Assembly (NCBI GenBank): GCA_900549245.1
Contig: URNQ01000046.1
Span: forward strand, 1 to 10,052
DNA length: 10,052 bases
Direction of reading: 5' to 3'
Source of the DNA: an uncultured Collinsella sp.
GTDB taxonomy: Bacteria > Actinomycetota > Coriobacteriia > Coriobacteriales > Coriobacteriaceae
Shown here: positions 1 through 6,188 of the stretch, piece by piece
Layout: each line of letters opens with the position of its first letter
Position numbering within the stretch: the first letter of the stretch is position 1
Made by a program: the position numbers and the translations under genes
The notes under the pieces: model-generated
What the model saw: only the letters and a program-made list of their open reading frames with translations
Databases searched by the model: none
What the model was told of the DNA's origin: nothing

Positions 1-784
1 TCTCGGCCATGGCGTCGATGGTCTCGGGCAACAGGTCCTTGGGATGCGAAGACGTAAAGAAGATGCGCTCCACGCCCGTATCGCCCACGGCACGCAGCAG
101 ATCGGCAAAACGCGGCTTGCCAAACAGATCGCGACCATATGAGTTAACGTTTTGGCCCAGCAGCGTAATCTCACGCACGCCCTGGCGCACCAAACCGGTC
201 ACCTCGTCGACAATCTCCTCAAAGGGGCGGCTCTTTTCGCGACCGCGCACGTACGGCACGATGCAATAGGTGCAGAAATTATTGCAGCCCGTCATGATGG
301 GCACCCAGGCGTGATACTGAGTCTCGCGATGCCACGGCATGCTCATGGCATCCGTATCCTCATGCTCATTGGTGCGGATATGACGCTTACCATCAAGGAA
401 CGCCTCGGCAATGAGCTCGGCCACATGTGCAATGGAATGCGTGCCAAAGATGACATTGACGTTATCGACGTTGGTGAGCAGGCCCTCGCCATCGCGCTGC
501 GCGATGCAACCGCCAACGGCAACCACGCGCTTGCCCGAAGGCGAAGGCGGCAGGCTTTTGCAGGAATTGCACTGACCGTACAGGCGGGTATCGGCGGCCT
601 CGCGCACGCAGCACGTCATGAAGACAACGATATCGGCATGCGCGGGATCGAGCGCCATGAGGCAGCCATACGAATCAAGCAGACCGCTCACACGCTCGGA
701 GTCGTGCTGATTCATCTGGCAGCCAAAGGTGCGGATAAAGTAGGTTTTACCGGCAAGAATATCGCGTACGGAACGCTGGTCCAT
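1..784 (-). CDS. miaB: tRNA-2-methylthio-N6-dimethylallyladenosine synthase MiaB (N-terminal 261 residues, runs off left edge)
   Basis: A radical-SAM methylthiotransferase that adds a methylthio group to i6A37 of tRNAs reading UNN codons. The N-terminal MTTase domain (about residues 14-135) shows TFGCQMNQHDSER with C22, then C58 in MTCCVRE and C93 in VGGCIAQRDG; these are the three ligands of the auxiliary 4Fe-4S cluster. The radical-SAM motif GCNNFCTYC (C167, C171, C174), followed by IVPYVRGREKSR, is the MiaB form rather than the RimO form. The rest of the radical-SAM domain and the TRAM domain lie outside the window. Two ATG codons are possible. The one at 784 has AGGA 9 nt upstream, whereas the one at 790 has it only 3 nt upstream, so 784 is preferred. 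It follows spoVS by about 45 nt and probably shares the rny transcript. Extra cysteines at C59, C72 and C75 are unusual. The family assignment is very secure. Confidence 0.97.
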   Translation of the reverse strand, partial: MDQRSVRDILAGKTYFIRTFGCQMNQHDSERVSGLLDSYGCLMALDPAHADIVVFMTCCVREAADTRLYGQCNSCKSLPPSPSGKRVVAVGGCIAQRDGEGLLTNVDNVNVIFGTHSIAHVAELIAEAFLDGKRHIRTNEHEDTDAMSMPWHRETQYHAWVPIMTGCNNFCTYCIVPYVRGREKSRPFEEIVDEVTGLVRQGVREITLLGQNVNSYGRDLFGKPRFADLLRAVGDTGVERIFFTSSHPKDLLPETIDAMAE

Positions 785-829
785 GTGCATAAGTCCTAAC
801 GATGGGGAGCGAAACAAGGCAAGCAGAAG

Positions 830-1147
830 CTATGCCACAGGCTTAACATCATCCATGACGACGTTATCCATAGCAGCTCGATTGATCTGGTGAACGTAGA
901 TAGAAAGGCGGATGGCCGTGCGCGACTCCCCGTTAATGAGGATGTCGGAGAACACGGGCGCGCAGGAAATATCAAAACCGGTTGGAATCAAAAAACCGCG
1001 CGCGATAGCAACGGCCTTAATGGCCTGGTTGACGGCACCGGCGCCGACACACTGGATGTTGACGGGCACACCATCCTTGACCATGCCGGCGATGGCGCCG
1101 GCAACGGACGCGGGCGATGATTTGCTTGATACCTTCAGGCAATCCAT
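830..1147 (-). CDS. spoVS: Stage V sporulation protein S family protein (SpoVS, Alba-like)
   Basis: A 105-residue protein whose first 85 or so residues match SpoVS closely: LKVSSKSSPASVAGAIAG near the start, then GAGAVNQAIKAVAIARGF (about 35-52) and the NGESRTAIRL strand (about 72-81). SpoVS family members have an Alba-like fold and are thought to bind nucleic acid. In Bacillus the protein affects late sporulation, but the family is also found in bacteria not known to sporulate. The usual length is about 86 residues, so this copy has a C-terminal extension of about 19 residues (roughly 87-105, ending VMDDVKPVA). The ATG at 1147 is chosen because AGGAG lies 7 nt upstream; a longer reading to 1222 would begin at the stop of the upstream ATPase gene with residues that do not match the family. 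It lies 74 nt after the GHKL ATPase gene and before miaB. A role in RNA or nucleoid biology is inferred, not shown. Confidence 0.95.
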   Translation of the reverse strand: MDCLKVSSKSSPASVAGAIAGMVKDGVPVNIQCVGAGAVNQAIKAVAIARGFLIPTGFDISCAPVFSDILINGESRTAIRLSIYVHQINRAAMDNVVMDDVKPVA

Positions 1148-1154
1148 GAAGAAA

Positions 1155-1160
1155 CTCCTG
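1155..1160 (-). promoter_or_regulatory. Ribosome binding site of spoVS
   Basis: On the minus strand CAGGAG stands 7 nt before the ATG at 1147. It decides the start in favour of the 105-residue protein over an in-frame reading 25 codons longer. Confidence 0.85.
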
Positions 1161-1197
1161 CATTTAAAAGTACGTTTTAACTGCAATAACTGTATCG

Positions 1198-1215
1198 TAC
1201 CGAGTGGACTCGGTA
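1198..1215 (-). other. Perfect 7-bp inverted repeat between the ATPase gene and spoVS
   Basis: TACCGAG and CTCGGTA flank a 4-nt loop, and the repeat begins 6 nt after the ATPase stop codon. In RNA it would form a short stable hairpin. No U-rich run follows on the minus strand, so it is a poor intrinsic terminator. It may act as an mRNA processing or stability element, or as a protein binding site in the 74-nt gap. No convincing spoVS promoter was found there. Confidence 0.5.
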
Positions 1216-1221
1216 AAGGCA

Positions 1222-2307
1222 CTATTCCTCTTTGGCAAGATCAAAGGTCACGGTGATTCGATCACGCGAAACACGGATCTTTGGGTCGCCGCAAAGGTTG
1301 AGATAGTACCGGGCGGCAAGGTCATTAAAGTCGCGTTCCACAGCGCGCGAAAACTGTGCCATGTCATCCTTGGCAATACGTAGCCCGCGACGATCCTTCG
1401 CGAGATCGACAGGAGCCGGCGCATGCGAGGACGAATCACGCTCGCGCAGCAGACGCGCGGTCACACCGCGAACGGGCTTAATCTGCCCTGCCAAAATGCG
1501 ATGGGCCGTGCGCTCGGACATCTCAAGACCCAAACCCGAACAAATACGGATAAAGTCCTCGGCATCAGAAGCAAGGCCTAAACGATCGACAACCGGAAGC
1601 TCACTCTCGTCATCAATGAACAGGAGACGAGACGTATCGAGCCGACTTGACGCTTGAGCATAAAGGGTCGCGGCAATCTCAGACGGAGAACCAAGATAGA
1701 CATCGCAACCACGCAACTCCTCGAGCGCAAACTCACAAGCAGCGCGAATAATATTATGTGGGCCGCGAGCGCAGACATAACGTCCGTCCTCATCCTTGAC
1801 GGCCTGGGGCCAGCTGGACTGATCGGCACGCTCACTGAGGCGGTCGGCCGCAACGCTCACCTTGAAGGCTGAACCAAGATCGACGCCGGACGTGACCACA
1901 CGGGCCTCGTCGGTGTTCTGCTTAATCGAAAACAATGCCATGCCACGACCGTGAACGCCCCAACGGTCCATCTTCATGCTCTCGAGCTTGGAGGTAACGC
2001 GGGCATCAAAGATTCGCTCTTGCATATCCTGCGGAACGCCAGAACCGTTATCCAGAAAGACAAGCGTGCGGACGCCATCTTCCTTGGTCGTGGCGAGATA
2101 GACCTTGTCGGCGCCGGCATCGCGAGCATTACGGAGCATTTCGATGACGATGTCCTCGACATGCTGAATGTCGTGCTTAGCCTGGCGCCGCTCGGCCTCC
2201 GAAACGCGGAGGCGGACATACCCCTCGCCAAGGTTCTCCTCGACGCGAAGGTTGCCCTCCCCCGACATCGACGCGATAAATGAGATGAGCTCGTTCGCGT
2301 CGCTCAT
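1222..2307 (-). CDS. Uncharacterised GHKL-fold (HATPase_c) ATP-binding protein linked to rny and spoVS
   Basis: A 361-residue soluble protein with the ATP-binding motifs of the GHKL superfamily (Hsp90, MutL, histidine kinase, gyrase B). The N box is EMLRNARDAGAD (E56, N60, D63). The G1 box is FLDNGSGVP (D86, G88, G90). The G2 lid motif is WGVHGRGMALFSIK (G117, H119, G120, R121, G122). No histidine phosphoacceptor (DHp) domain, receiver domain, membrane segment or signal peptide is visible, so it is not an ordinary sensor kinase. Residues 165-361 match nothing I recognise; around 250-290 they look helical, with a stretch resembling a small DNA-binding or degenerate HTH segment (SERTAHRILAGQIKPVRGV), which is speculative. 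The ATG at 2307 sits 1 nt after the rny stop (TAA-c-ATG) with no clear Shine-Dalgarno, which implies translational coupling to RNase Y. An anti-sigma or chaperone-like ATPase role is possible. The ATP-binding fold is secure; the function is unknown. Confidence 0.93.
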   Translation of the reverse strand: MSDANELISFIASMSGEGNLRVEENLGEGYVRLRVSEAERRQAKHDIQHVEDIVIEMLRNARDAGADKVYLATTKEDGVRTLVFLDNGSGVPQDMQERIFDARVTSKLESMKMDRWGVHGRGMALFSIKQNTDEARVVTSGVDLGSAFKVSVAADRLSERADQSSWPQAVKDEDGRYVCARGPHNIIRAACEFALEELRGCDVYLGSPSEIAATLYAQASSRLDTSRLLFIDDESELPVVDRLGLASDAEDFIRICSGLGLEMSERTAHRILAGQIKPVRGVTARLLRERDSSSHAPAPVDLAKDRRGLRIAKDDMAQFSRAVERDFNDLAARYYLNLCGDPKIRVSRDRITVTFDLAKEE

Positions 2308-2308
2308 G

Positions 2309-3859
2309 TTATTTAGCGATATCGACAGCGCGGCTCTCGCGAATCACGACGACGCGCACCTGACCGGGATACTCCATCTCTTCCTCGATCTGATGGGCGA
2401 TATCGTGAGCCAGAACCGTGGACTGGGCATCGGAAATCTTGTCCGGCTGGACCATGACGTGGACCTCGCGACCGGCCTGCATGGCATAGGTACGTTCGAC
2501 GCCGTCATGGGAGTTGGCGATCTCCTCGAGCTTCTCAAGACGCTTGATGTAGTTCTCGGCAGACTCGCGACGGGCACCGGGGCGAGAGGCAGAGACAGCA
2601 TCGGCGGCCTGCACCAGGACATCGAGCACCGTGTTGGGGTCGACATCGGCATGGTGAGCCTCAATAGCGTGGACGATAACGGGCTTCTCGCCATAACGGC
2701 GGGCAAGCTCGGCGCCGATGACGGCATGCGGGCCCTCGACGTCGTGGTCGATTGCCTTGCCCAGGTCGTGCAGCAGGCCGGCGCGCTTGGCGGTCACAAC
2801 GTCCAGGCCAAGCTCGGAAGCCATCACGCCGCACAGATCAGAGACCTCGAGGGAATGCTGAAGCACGTTCTGACCAAACGAGGTACGGTAGCGCAGGGCA
2901 CCAAGGGTCTTGACGATCTCGGGGTGCAGATCGTGGATGCCGGTATCGAAGGCAGCCTGCTCGCCAGCCTCGCGCACGCGCTGCTGAACCAGGTCGGCGG
3001 CCTTGTGATACATCTCCTCGATACGGGCAGGGTGAATGCGGCCGTCGGCGATGAGGTTCTCGAGGGCGACACGGGCGGTCTCACGACGGACCGGGTCGAA
3101 GCTCGAAAGAACGACGGTCTCGGGCGTGTCGTCGATCACGAGGTTGACGCCGGAAACCTGCTCGAAGGTCCGGATGTTGCGACCCTCGCGACCGATGATA
3201 CGGCCCTTGAGGTCATCAGAGGGAATGTGCACGGAGGTAACGGTGACCTCGGCAGTGTGATCGGCAGCGCAGCGCTGAATCGCCAGAGACAGAATCTCCT
3301 GGGCGGTCTTGTGGCACTCGGCGCGAACCTGCTGTTCGGACTCGCGAATGATCGTGGCGGCCTCGTGGGTGACCTCGCCGCGAACCTTATCGAGGAGCTC
3401 CTTGTGGGCGTCCTCGCGGGTAAGGTCGGCGATACGCTCGAGCTCGGAGGTCTGCTTTGCGCAGAGCTCCTCGAGCTCACGGGAGCGCTTCTCGACCTGA
3501 CCGGCCTGGCTGGACAGCTGATGCTCGCGCTTGTCGAGAGCGTCGTTGCGGCGATCGAGGGATTCCTCGCGCTGCATCACGCGGTTCTCGAGCGTACGAA
3601 TCTCGTTCTTACGCTGCTTGTCCTCGGCCTCAGCGGCCTGCTTGTTCTTGATGATCTCCTCTTTAGCCTCGAGCAGAGCCTCTTTTTTGAGGGTCTCGGC
3701 CTGACGCTTAGCATCACCGATCAGGGACTCAGCCTGTGCGTGAGCCGACTGGATTTTTTCGTCGGCCTCGTGAAGACTACCCTGCTTGGCGGTGCGCATG
3801 TAGGCAATGGCGGCGATGGCACCCAAAACGATGCCAACGAGCGCTGCGATGATAGGCAT
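2309..3859 (-). CDS. rny: Ribonuclease Y (endoribonuclease, mRNA decay)
   Basis: A membrane-anchored endoribonuclease that initiates mRNA turnover. In order, it shows a single N-terminal membrane segment (about residues 2-20), a long charged coiled coil rich in Glu, Lys, Gln and Ala (about 28-185), a KH RNA-binding domain with GRIIGREGRN at about 219-228, and an HD phosphodiesterase domain. Metal-binding residues visible in the HD domain are H335 (NVLQHS), H364 and D365 (LLHDLGK) and H402-H403 (EAHHADVDP). At 516 residues it has the usual family length. A GTG at 3865 would add two residues, but its G is part of the AGGAG that lies 5 nt before the ATG at 3859, so 3859 is preferred. It is the first gene of a unit that continues with the GHKL ATPase, spoVS and miaB, and it has its own promoter about 165 nt upstream. 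Identification is secure. Confidence 0.98.
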   Translation of the reverse strand: MPIIAALVGIVLGAIAAIAYMRTAKQGSLHEADEKIQSAHAQAESLIGDAKRQAETLKKEALLEAKEEIIKNKQAAEAEDKQRKNEIRTLENRVMQREESLDRRNDALDKREHQLSSQAGQVEKRSRELEELCAKQTSELERIADLTREDAHKELLDKVRGEVTHEAATIIRESEQQVRAECHKTAQEILSLAIQRCAADHTAEVTVTSVHIPSDDLKGRIIGREGRNIRTFEQVSGVNLVIDDTPETVVLSSFDPVRRETARVALENLIADGRIHPARIEEMYHKAADLVQQRVREAGEQAAFDTGIHDLHPEIVKTLGALRYRTSFGQNVLQHSLEVSDLCGVMASELGLDVVTAKRAGLLHDLGKAIDHDVEGPHAVIGAELARRYGEKPVIVHAIEAHHADVDPNTVLDVLVQAADAVSASRPGARRESAENYIKRLEKLEEIANSHDGVERTYAMQAGREVHVMVQPDKISDAQSTVLAHDIAHQIEEEMEYPGQVRVVVIRESRAVDIAK

Positions 3860-3864
3860 GCTCA

Positions 3865-3869
3865 CTCCT
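3865..3869 (-). promoter_or_regulatory. Ribosome binding site of rny
   Basis: AGGAG on the minus strand lies 5 nt before the ATG at 3859. It overlaps the alternative GTG at 3865, which therefore has no spacing for its own site, and so it decides the start. Confidence 0.8.
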
Positions 3870-3894
3870 TTTTATGGATTCGTTACACAACAAA

Positions 3895-3920
3895 GCGAAC
3901 CGTCCTTACGAACGGCTCGC
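3895..3920 (-). promoter_or_regulatory. Hairpin in the rny leader, proximal to the start codon
   Basis: On the minus strand GCGAGCCGT pairs with ACGGTTCGC, giving 9 bp with one G-U pair around an 8-nt loop. TTTGTTGTGT follows, a partly U-rich run. It ends about 35 nt before the rny start. It could be an attenuator, a translation-control hairpin or a stability element; its structure is plain but its function is inferred. Confidence 0.55.
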
Positions 3921-3981
3921 GACATTTGAGTAATATGGGCGCAGCTTATGCGGGTCGGATACAGATAAACATATAAACAAA

Positions 3982-3996
3982 CTCATCACAGATGAG
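3982..3996 (-). promoter_or_regulatory. Short inverted repeat with T-rich tail, early in the rny leader
   Basis: CTCATC and GATGAG flank a 3-nt loop (6 bp). On the minus strand the sequence continues TTTGTTTAT. It lies about 25 nt downstream of the predicted rny transcription start. The form is that of a weak terminator or attenuator, but the stem has only three G-C pairs, so this is a tentative call. Confidence 0.35.
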
Positions 3997-4025
3997 CACA
4001 TATCACAAAGCAAATGACAGTGTTT

Positions 4026-4054
4026 ATCGTACGTTGAACCACAACAACTGTCAA
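4026..4054 (-). promoter_or_regulatory. Predicted sigma-70-type promoter of rny
   Basis: On the minus strand a perfect -35 box TTGACA (4054-4049) is followed by a 17-nt spacer and the -10 box TACGAT (4031-4026, four of six matches to consensus). Transcription would start near 4019-4021, giving a leader of about 160 nt. The -35 box abuts the T-run of the recX terminator. An inverted repeat, TGACAGT/ACTGTCA (4047-4053 and 4015-4021), places one half over the -35 box and the other at the predicted start. Confidence 0.7.
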
Positions 4055-4102
4055 ATAAATGGCCCCAGCACGGCGGCTAAAACGCGGTGAACGGCAGGGC
4101 CA
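4052..4102 (-). terminator. Probable intrinsic terminator of recA-recX
   Basis: On the minus strand TGGCCC pairs with GGGCCA across a loop of about 31 nt that contains an imperfect inner stem (CAC-c-GCG with CGC-c-GTG). ATTTATTTG follows. It begins 15 nt after the recX stop and ends at the rny promoter, which suits a terminator separating the two units. The long imperfect stem keeps confidence moderate. Confidence 0.5.
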
Positions 4103-4116
4103 CAAAACGCATACGC

Positions 4117-4809
4117 CTAAACCGCACATTCCTCACGTTCGGCATCGAGACGTGCCTTAACGGCATCGGCGGCGATGTGATACGAGAAGCCCTTGCCCAT
4201 CAAAAACCGAACCAGTTTTTCGAATCCGCGCGTCTCTGGAACACGCCGCTTGGCGAGCAGGGCTGACGCACGCGCCAAATCGTCTTCGACGGCAAAATAA
4301 TCCTCGGGATAACCGGGAATGTCATCGAGCACGACATGACGGCGCTTGAGCTCGGTCTCGATTTTACGCTGTCCCCAACCGCGCCGCTTGCGTTCCTCGA
4401 TAAAGTACGAGCAAAAGCGGTTCTCGTCTAAAAAGCGATACTCGGTGGCGCGCTCGACGGCGAAATCGATCGCGGACTGGTGAAAGCCGTAGCGAGCCAG
4501 CTTGTCACGGACCTCACCCGTCGCATGGTCGCGGCGCGATAACATCTCGGTCACCATGGTAAGCGCACATTTACGCTCAATGAGCTGCACCGCATCACGA
4601 AAGTTATCCCAATCACAGGGAAGATCGGGGCGGTTTTTGACATACAGCCGCGCGACCCGCACGGGGATCCAAATGGACCGCTCAAAACCGCCCTCAAGCT
4701 CACAATCGATATGTGCGCAAGGCTTTTTGGACGCGTACCCGCTCGAGAACGAGGAGGCCGCCTTCTTATCGGGAAAGACGACCGTGGCCTCGGTCACCGT
4801 ATACGACAT
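4117..4809 (-). CDS. recX: Regulatory protein RecX
   Basis: RecX binds RecA filaments and the RecA monomer and restrains recombinase activity. The family's helical tandem repeats are visible from about residue 82: EMLSRRDHATGEVRDKLARYGF, then YRFLDENRFCSYFIEERKRRGWG with KIETELKRR, and a third at about 175-222 (LARASALLAKRR ... FEKLVRFLMGKGFSYHIA). It is 230 residues long, with about 80 N-terminal residues before the first repeat (IWIPVRVARLYVKNRPDLP). Such an extension occurs in some RecX proteins, but I assign it no function. The ATG at 4809 begins 11 nt after the recA stop with no clear Shine-Dalgarno, so recX is probably translated by coupling and driven by the recA promoter. A secure assignment. 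Confidence 0.93.
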   Translation of the reverse strand: MSYTVTEATVVFPDKKAASSFSSGYASKKPCAHIDCELEGGFERSIWIPVRVARLYVKNRPDLPCDWDNFRDAVQLIERKCALTMVTEMLSRRDHATGEVRDKLARYGFHQSAIDFAVERATEYRFLDENRFCSYFIEERKRRGWGQRKIETELKRRHVVLDDIPGYPEDYFAVEDDLARASALLAKRRVPETRGFEKLVRFLMGKGFSYHIAADAVKARLDAEREECAV

Positions 4810-4820
4810 GAGCGTAACCG

Positions 4821-5969
4821 CTACTCGTCGTCATCATCGAGCATGGCGGAACCATCGATGGCGTAAAGCTCGTCAAACTCCTCAGGCGCAGGCTGATCGG
4901 TCAGCTCGACCTCGGACGGAGCATCGTCATCAAACTCAAGTCCGCAGGCGAGGCGGACCTTATGCTCAATCTCGTCGGCGCAATCGGGGTGTTCGCGCAG
5001 GAACGCCTTGGCGGCCTCGCGACCGTTGCCCAGCTTGTCCTCGCCATAGGCAAACCAGGAGCCCATCTTCTTGCAGATGCCGCACTCGACAGCCATGTCC
5101 AGAATCGAGCCCTCCTTAGAGATGCCCGTACCGTACATGATGTCGAACTCAGCAGAACGGAACGGAGCTGCCACCTTGTTCTTAACGACCTTGGCGCGCA
5201 CGCGGTTACCGATAACCTCGTCCTTAAGCTTAATGCTGTCGATGCGGCGAATGTCGATACGTACCGAAGAGAAGAACTTAAGGGCGCGACCGCCCGTCGT
5301 GGTCTCGGGGTTGCCGAACATGACGCCGATCTTCTCACGCAGCTGGTTAATGAAGATGCACGTCGTGTTGGACTTGGACAGCGAGCCGGCGAGTTTGCGG
5401 AGCGCCTGGCTCATCAGGCGAGCCTGAAGACCGACCGTAGTGTCGCCAATTTCTCCCTCGATCTCGGCACGCGGGGTCAGCGCGGCGACGGAGTCGACGA
5501 CGATGGCATCGATAGCGCCGGAACGCACGAGCATGTCAACAATCTCGAGCGCCTGCTCACCCGTATCGGGCTGAGAAATGAGCACCTCGTCGATATCCAC
5601 GCCGATGCGCGCGGCATACGTGGGATCGAGCGCATGCTCGGCATCGATAAATGCCACTACGCCACCCATAGCCTGGGCCTCGGCCAGGATCTCGAGCGAA
5701 AGCGTCGTCTTACCGGAGGACTCAGGACCGTAAATCTCGACGATGCGGCCGCGCGGCACACCGCCGATACCCAGAGCGGCATCGAGTGCCAGAGCACCCG
5801 TGGGAATGGCCTCGACCTCAAGCTCGGGGCCGCCGTCACCATACCTCATGATGGAGCCTTGACCGAACTTCTTCTCGATCTCGGCCTTGGTGGTGGCGAT
5901 CATCTCTTCGCGCTCTTTGCCCGTCGTGGGTGCATGAACGGTACGTACGGGACCTGAATTCTTGGCCAT
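4821..5969 (-). CDS. recA: Recombinase RecA
   Basis: The ATP-dependent DNA strand-exchange protein, which also promotes LexA self-cleavage in the SOS response. The core is fully conserved: Walker A GPESSGKTT (about 81-89), the AEHALDPTYA segment (about 110-119), Walker B AIVVDSVAAL (about 155-164), the L1 segment RAEIEGEIGD, and the L2 loop with NQLREKIGVMFGNPETTTGG (208-227). The C-terminal tail is very acidic and ends in DDDDE, as in many RecA proteins, where it modulates activity. The protein has 382 residues. The reading frame stays open to a TTG at 5990, but the ATG at 5969 has AGGAGGG 6 nt upstream and gives the typical MAK start. No intein is present. Its promoter carries a LexA-type box and recX follows directly. 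Highly secure. Confidence 0.99.
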   Translation of the reverse strand: MAKNSGPVRTVHAPTTGKEREEMIATTKAEIEKKFGQGSIMRYGDGGPELEVEAIPTGALALDAALGIGGVPRGRIVEIYGPESSGKTTLSLEILAEAQAMGGVVAFIDAEHALDPTYAARIGVDIDEVLISQPDTGEQALEIVDMLVRSGAIDAIVVDSVAALTPRAEIEGEIGDTTVGLQARLMSQALRKLAGSLSKSNTTCIFINQLREKIGVMFGNPETTTGGRALKFFSSVRIDIRRIDSIKLKDEVIGNRVRAKVVKNKVAAPFRSAEFDIMYGTGISKEGSILDMAVECGICKKMGSWFAYGEDKLGNGREAAKAFLREHPDCADEIEHKVRLACGLEFDDDAPSEVELTDQPAPEEFDELYAIDGSAMLDDDDE

Positions 5970-5975
5970 GAATAG

Positions 5976-5984
5976 CCCTCCTCT
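5976..5984 (-). promoter_or_regulatory. Ribosome binding site of recA
   Basis: AGAGGAGGG on the minus strand, 6 nt before the ATG at 5969, is a near-perfect Shine-Dalgarno. It decides against the TTG start at 5990. Confidence 0.88.
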
Positions 5985-5999
5985 TAACAACCTGCATCG

Positions 6000-6028
6000 A
6001 TAATAAACGAACGGCTGTTCGTGGTCAA
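6000..6028 (-). promoter_or_regulatory. Predicted sigma-70-type promoter of recA-recX
   Basis: On the minus strand TTGACC (6028-6023), a 17-nt spacer and TATTAT (6005-6000) form a good -35/-10 pair. The transcript would start near 5992-5994, giving a short leader of about 25 nt that carries the strong Shine-Dalgarno. The spacer holds the LexA box. Confidence 0.8.
6008..6021. promoter_or_regulatory. LexA (SOS) operator of recA
   Basis: CGAAC-N4-GTTCG is a perfect inverted repeat matching the Gram-positive and actinobacterial LexA/DinR consensus GAAC-N4-GTTC. It lies entirely within the spacer between the -35 and -10 boxes, so bound LexA would block RNA polymerase. A degenerate second half (GAAC-N4-GACC on the minus strand, about 6023-6034) overlaps the -35 box and may be a weak extra site. 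Confidence 0.88.
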
Positions 6029-6060
6029 CCGTTCAGGCCAATCATATGCAGGCAGTCTTT

Positions 6061-6120
6061 CCAAAACCCAACCAAACGCCGACCAAACACTGACCAAATG
6101 CTTGACCAAAAAGGGCCAAA
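6061..6120. repeat. Helically phased array of six CCAAA/TTTGG repeats upstream of the recA promoter
   Basis: CCAAA occurs on the plus strand at 6061, 6072, 6083, 6094, 6106 and 6116, with intervals of 11, 11, 11, 12 and 10 bp. Five copies are preceded by A or G, and three read GACCAAA in full. The array lies about 70 to 125 bp upstream of the predicted recA start. A period near 11 bp, not a multiple of 3, argues against coding and for a binding array on one face of the helix or for intrinsic curvature. Confidence 0.75.
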
Positions 6121-6188
6121 TAAGAACAAGAAAGGCAAGAATACACCTATGAACAGCGCAAACGCTAAATTCGCCAGGGGTCCCTATC

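Noticed and set aside
152..799. 215-codon plus-strand frame opposite miaB
   Set aside because: The minus strand reads as a continuous MiaB with all six cluster cysteines, so this is a shadow.
1148..1221. Possible promoter for spoVS (GTGCCT-N17-TACGAT)
   Set aside because: The -10 box is acceptable but the -35 box matches consensus at about half its positions, and the stem-loop occupies the spacer; not enough to call.
2168..3976. 602-codon open frame on the plus strand opposite rny and the ATPase gene
   Set aside because: It mirrors codon bias of the real genes on the minus strand; the translation is rich in Leu, Gly, Asp and Val without family motifs, and it crosses the rny leader and start.
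4962..5957. 331-codon open frame on the plus strand opposite recA
   Set aside because: recA on the minus strand is unmistakable; the plus-strand product matches nothing and is explained by GC-rich codon bias.
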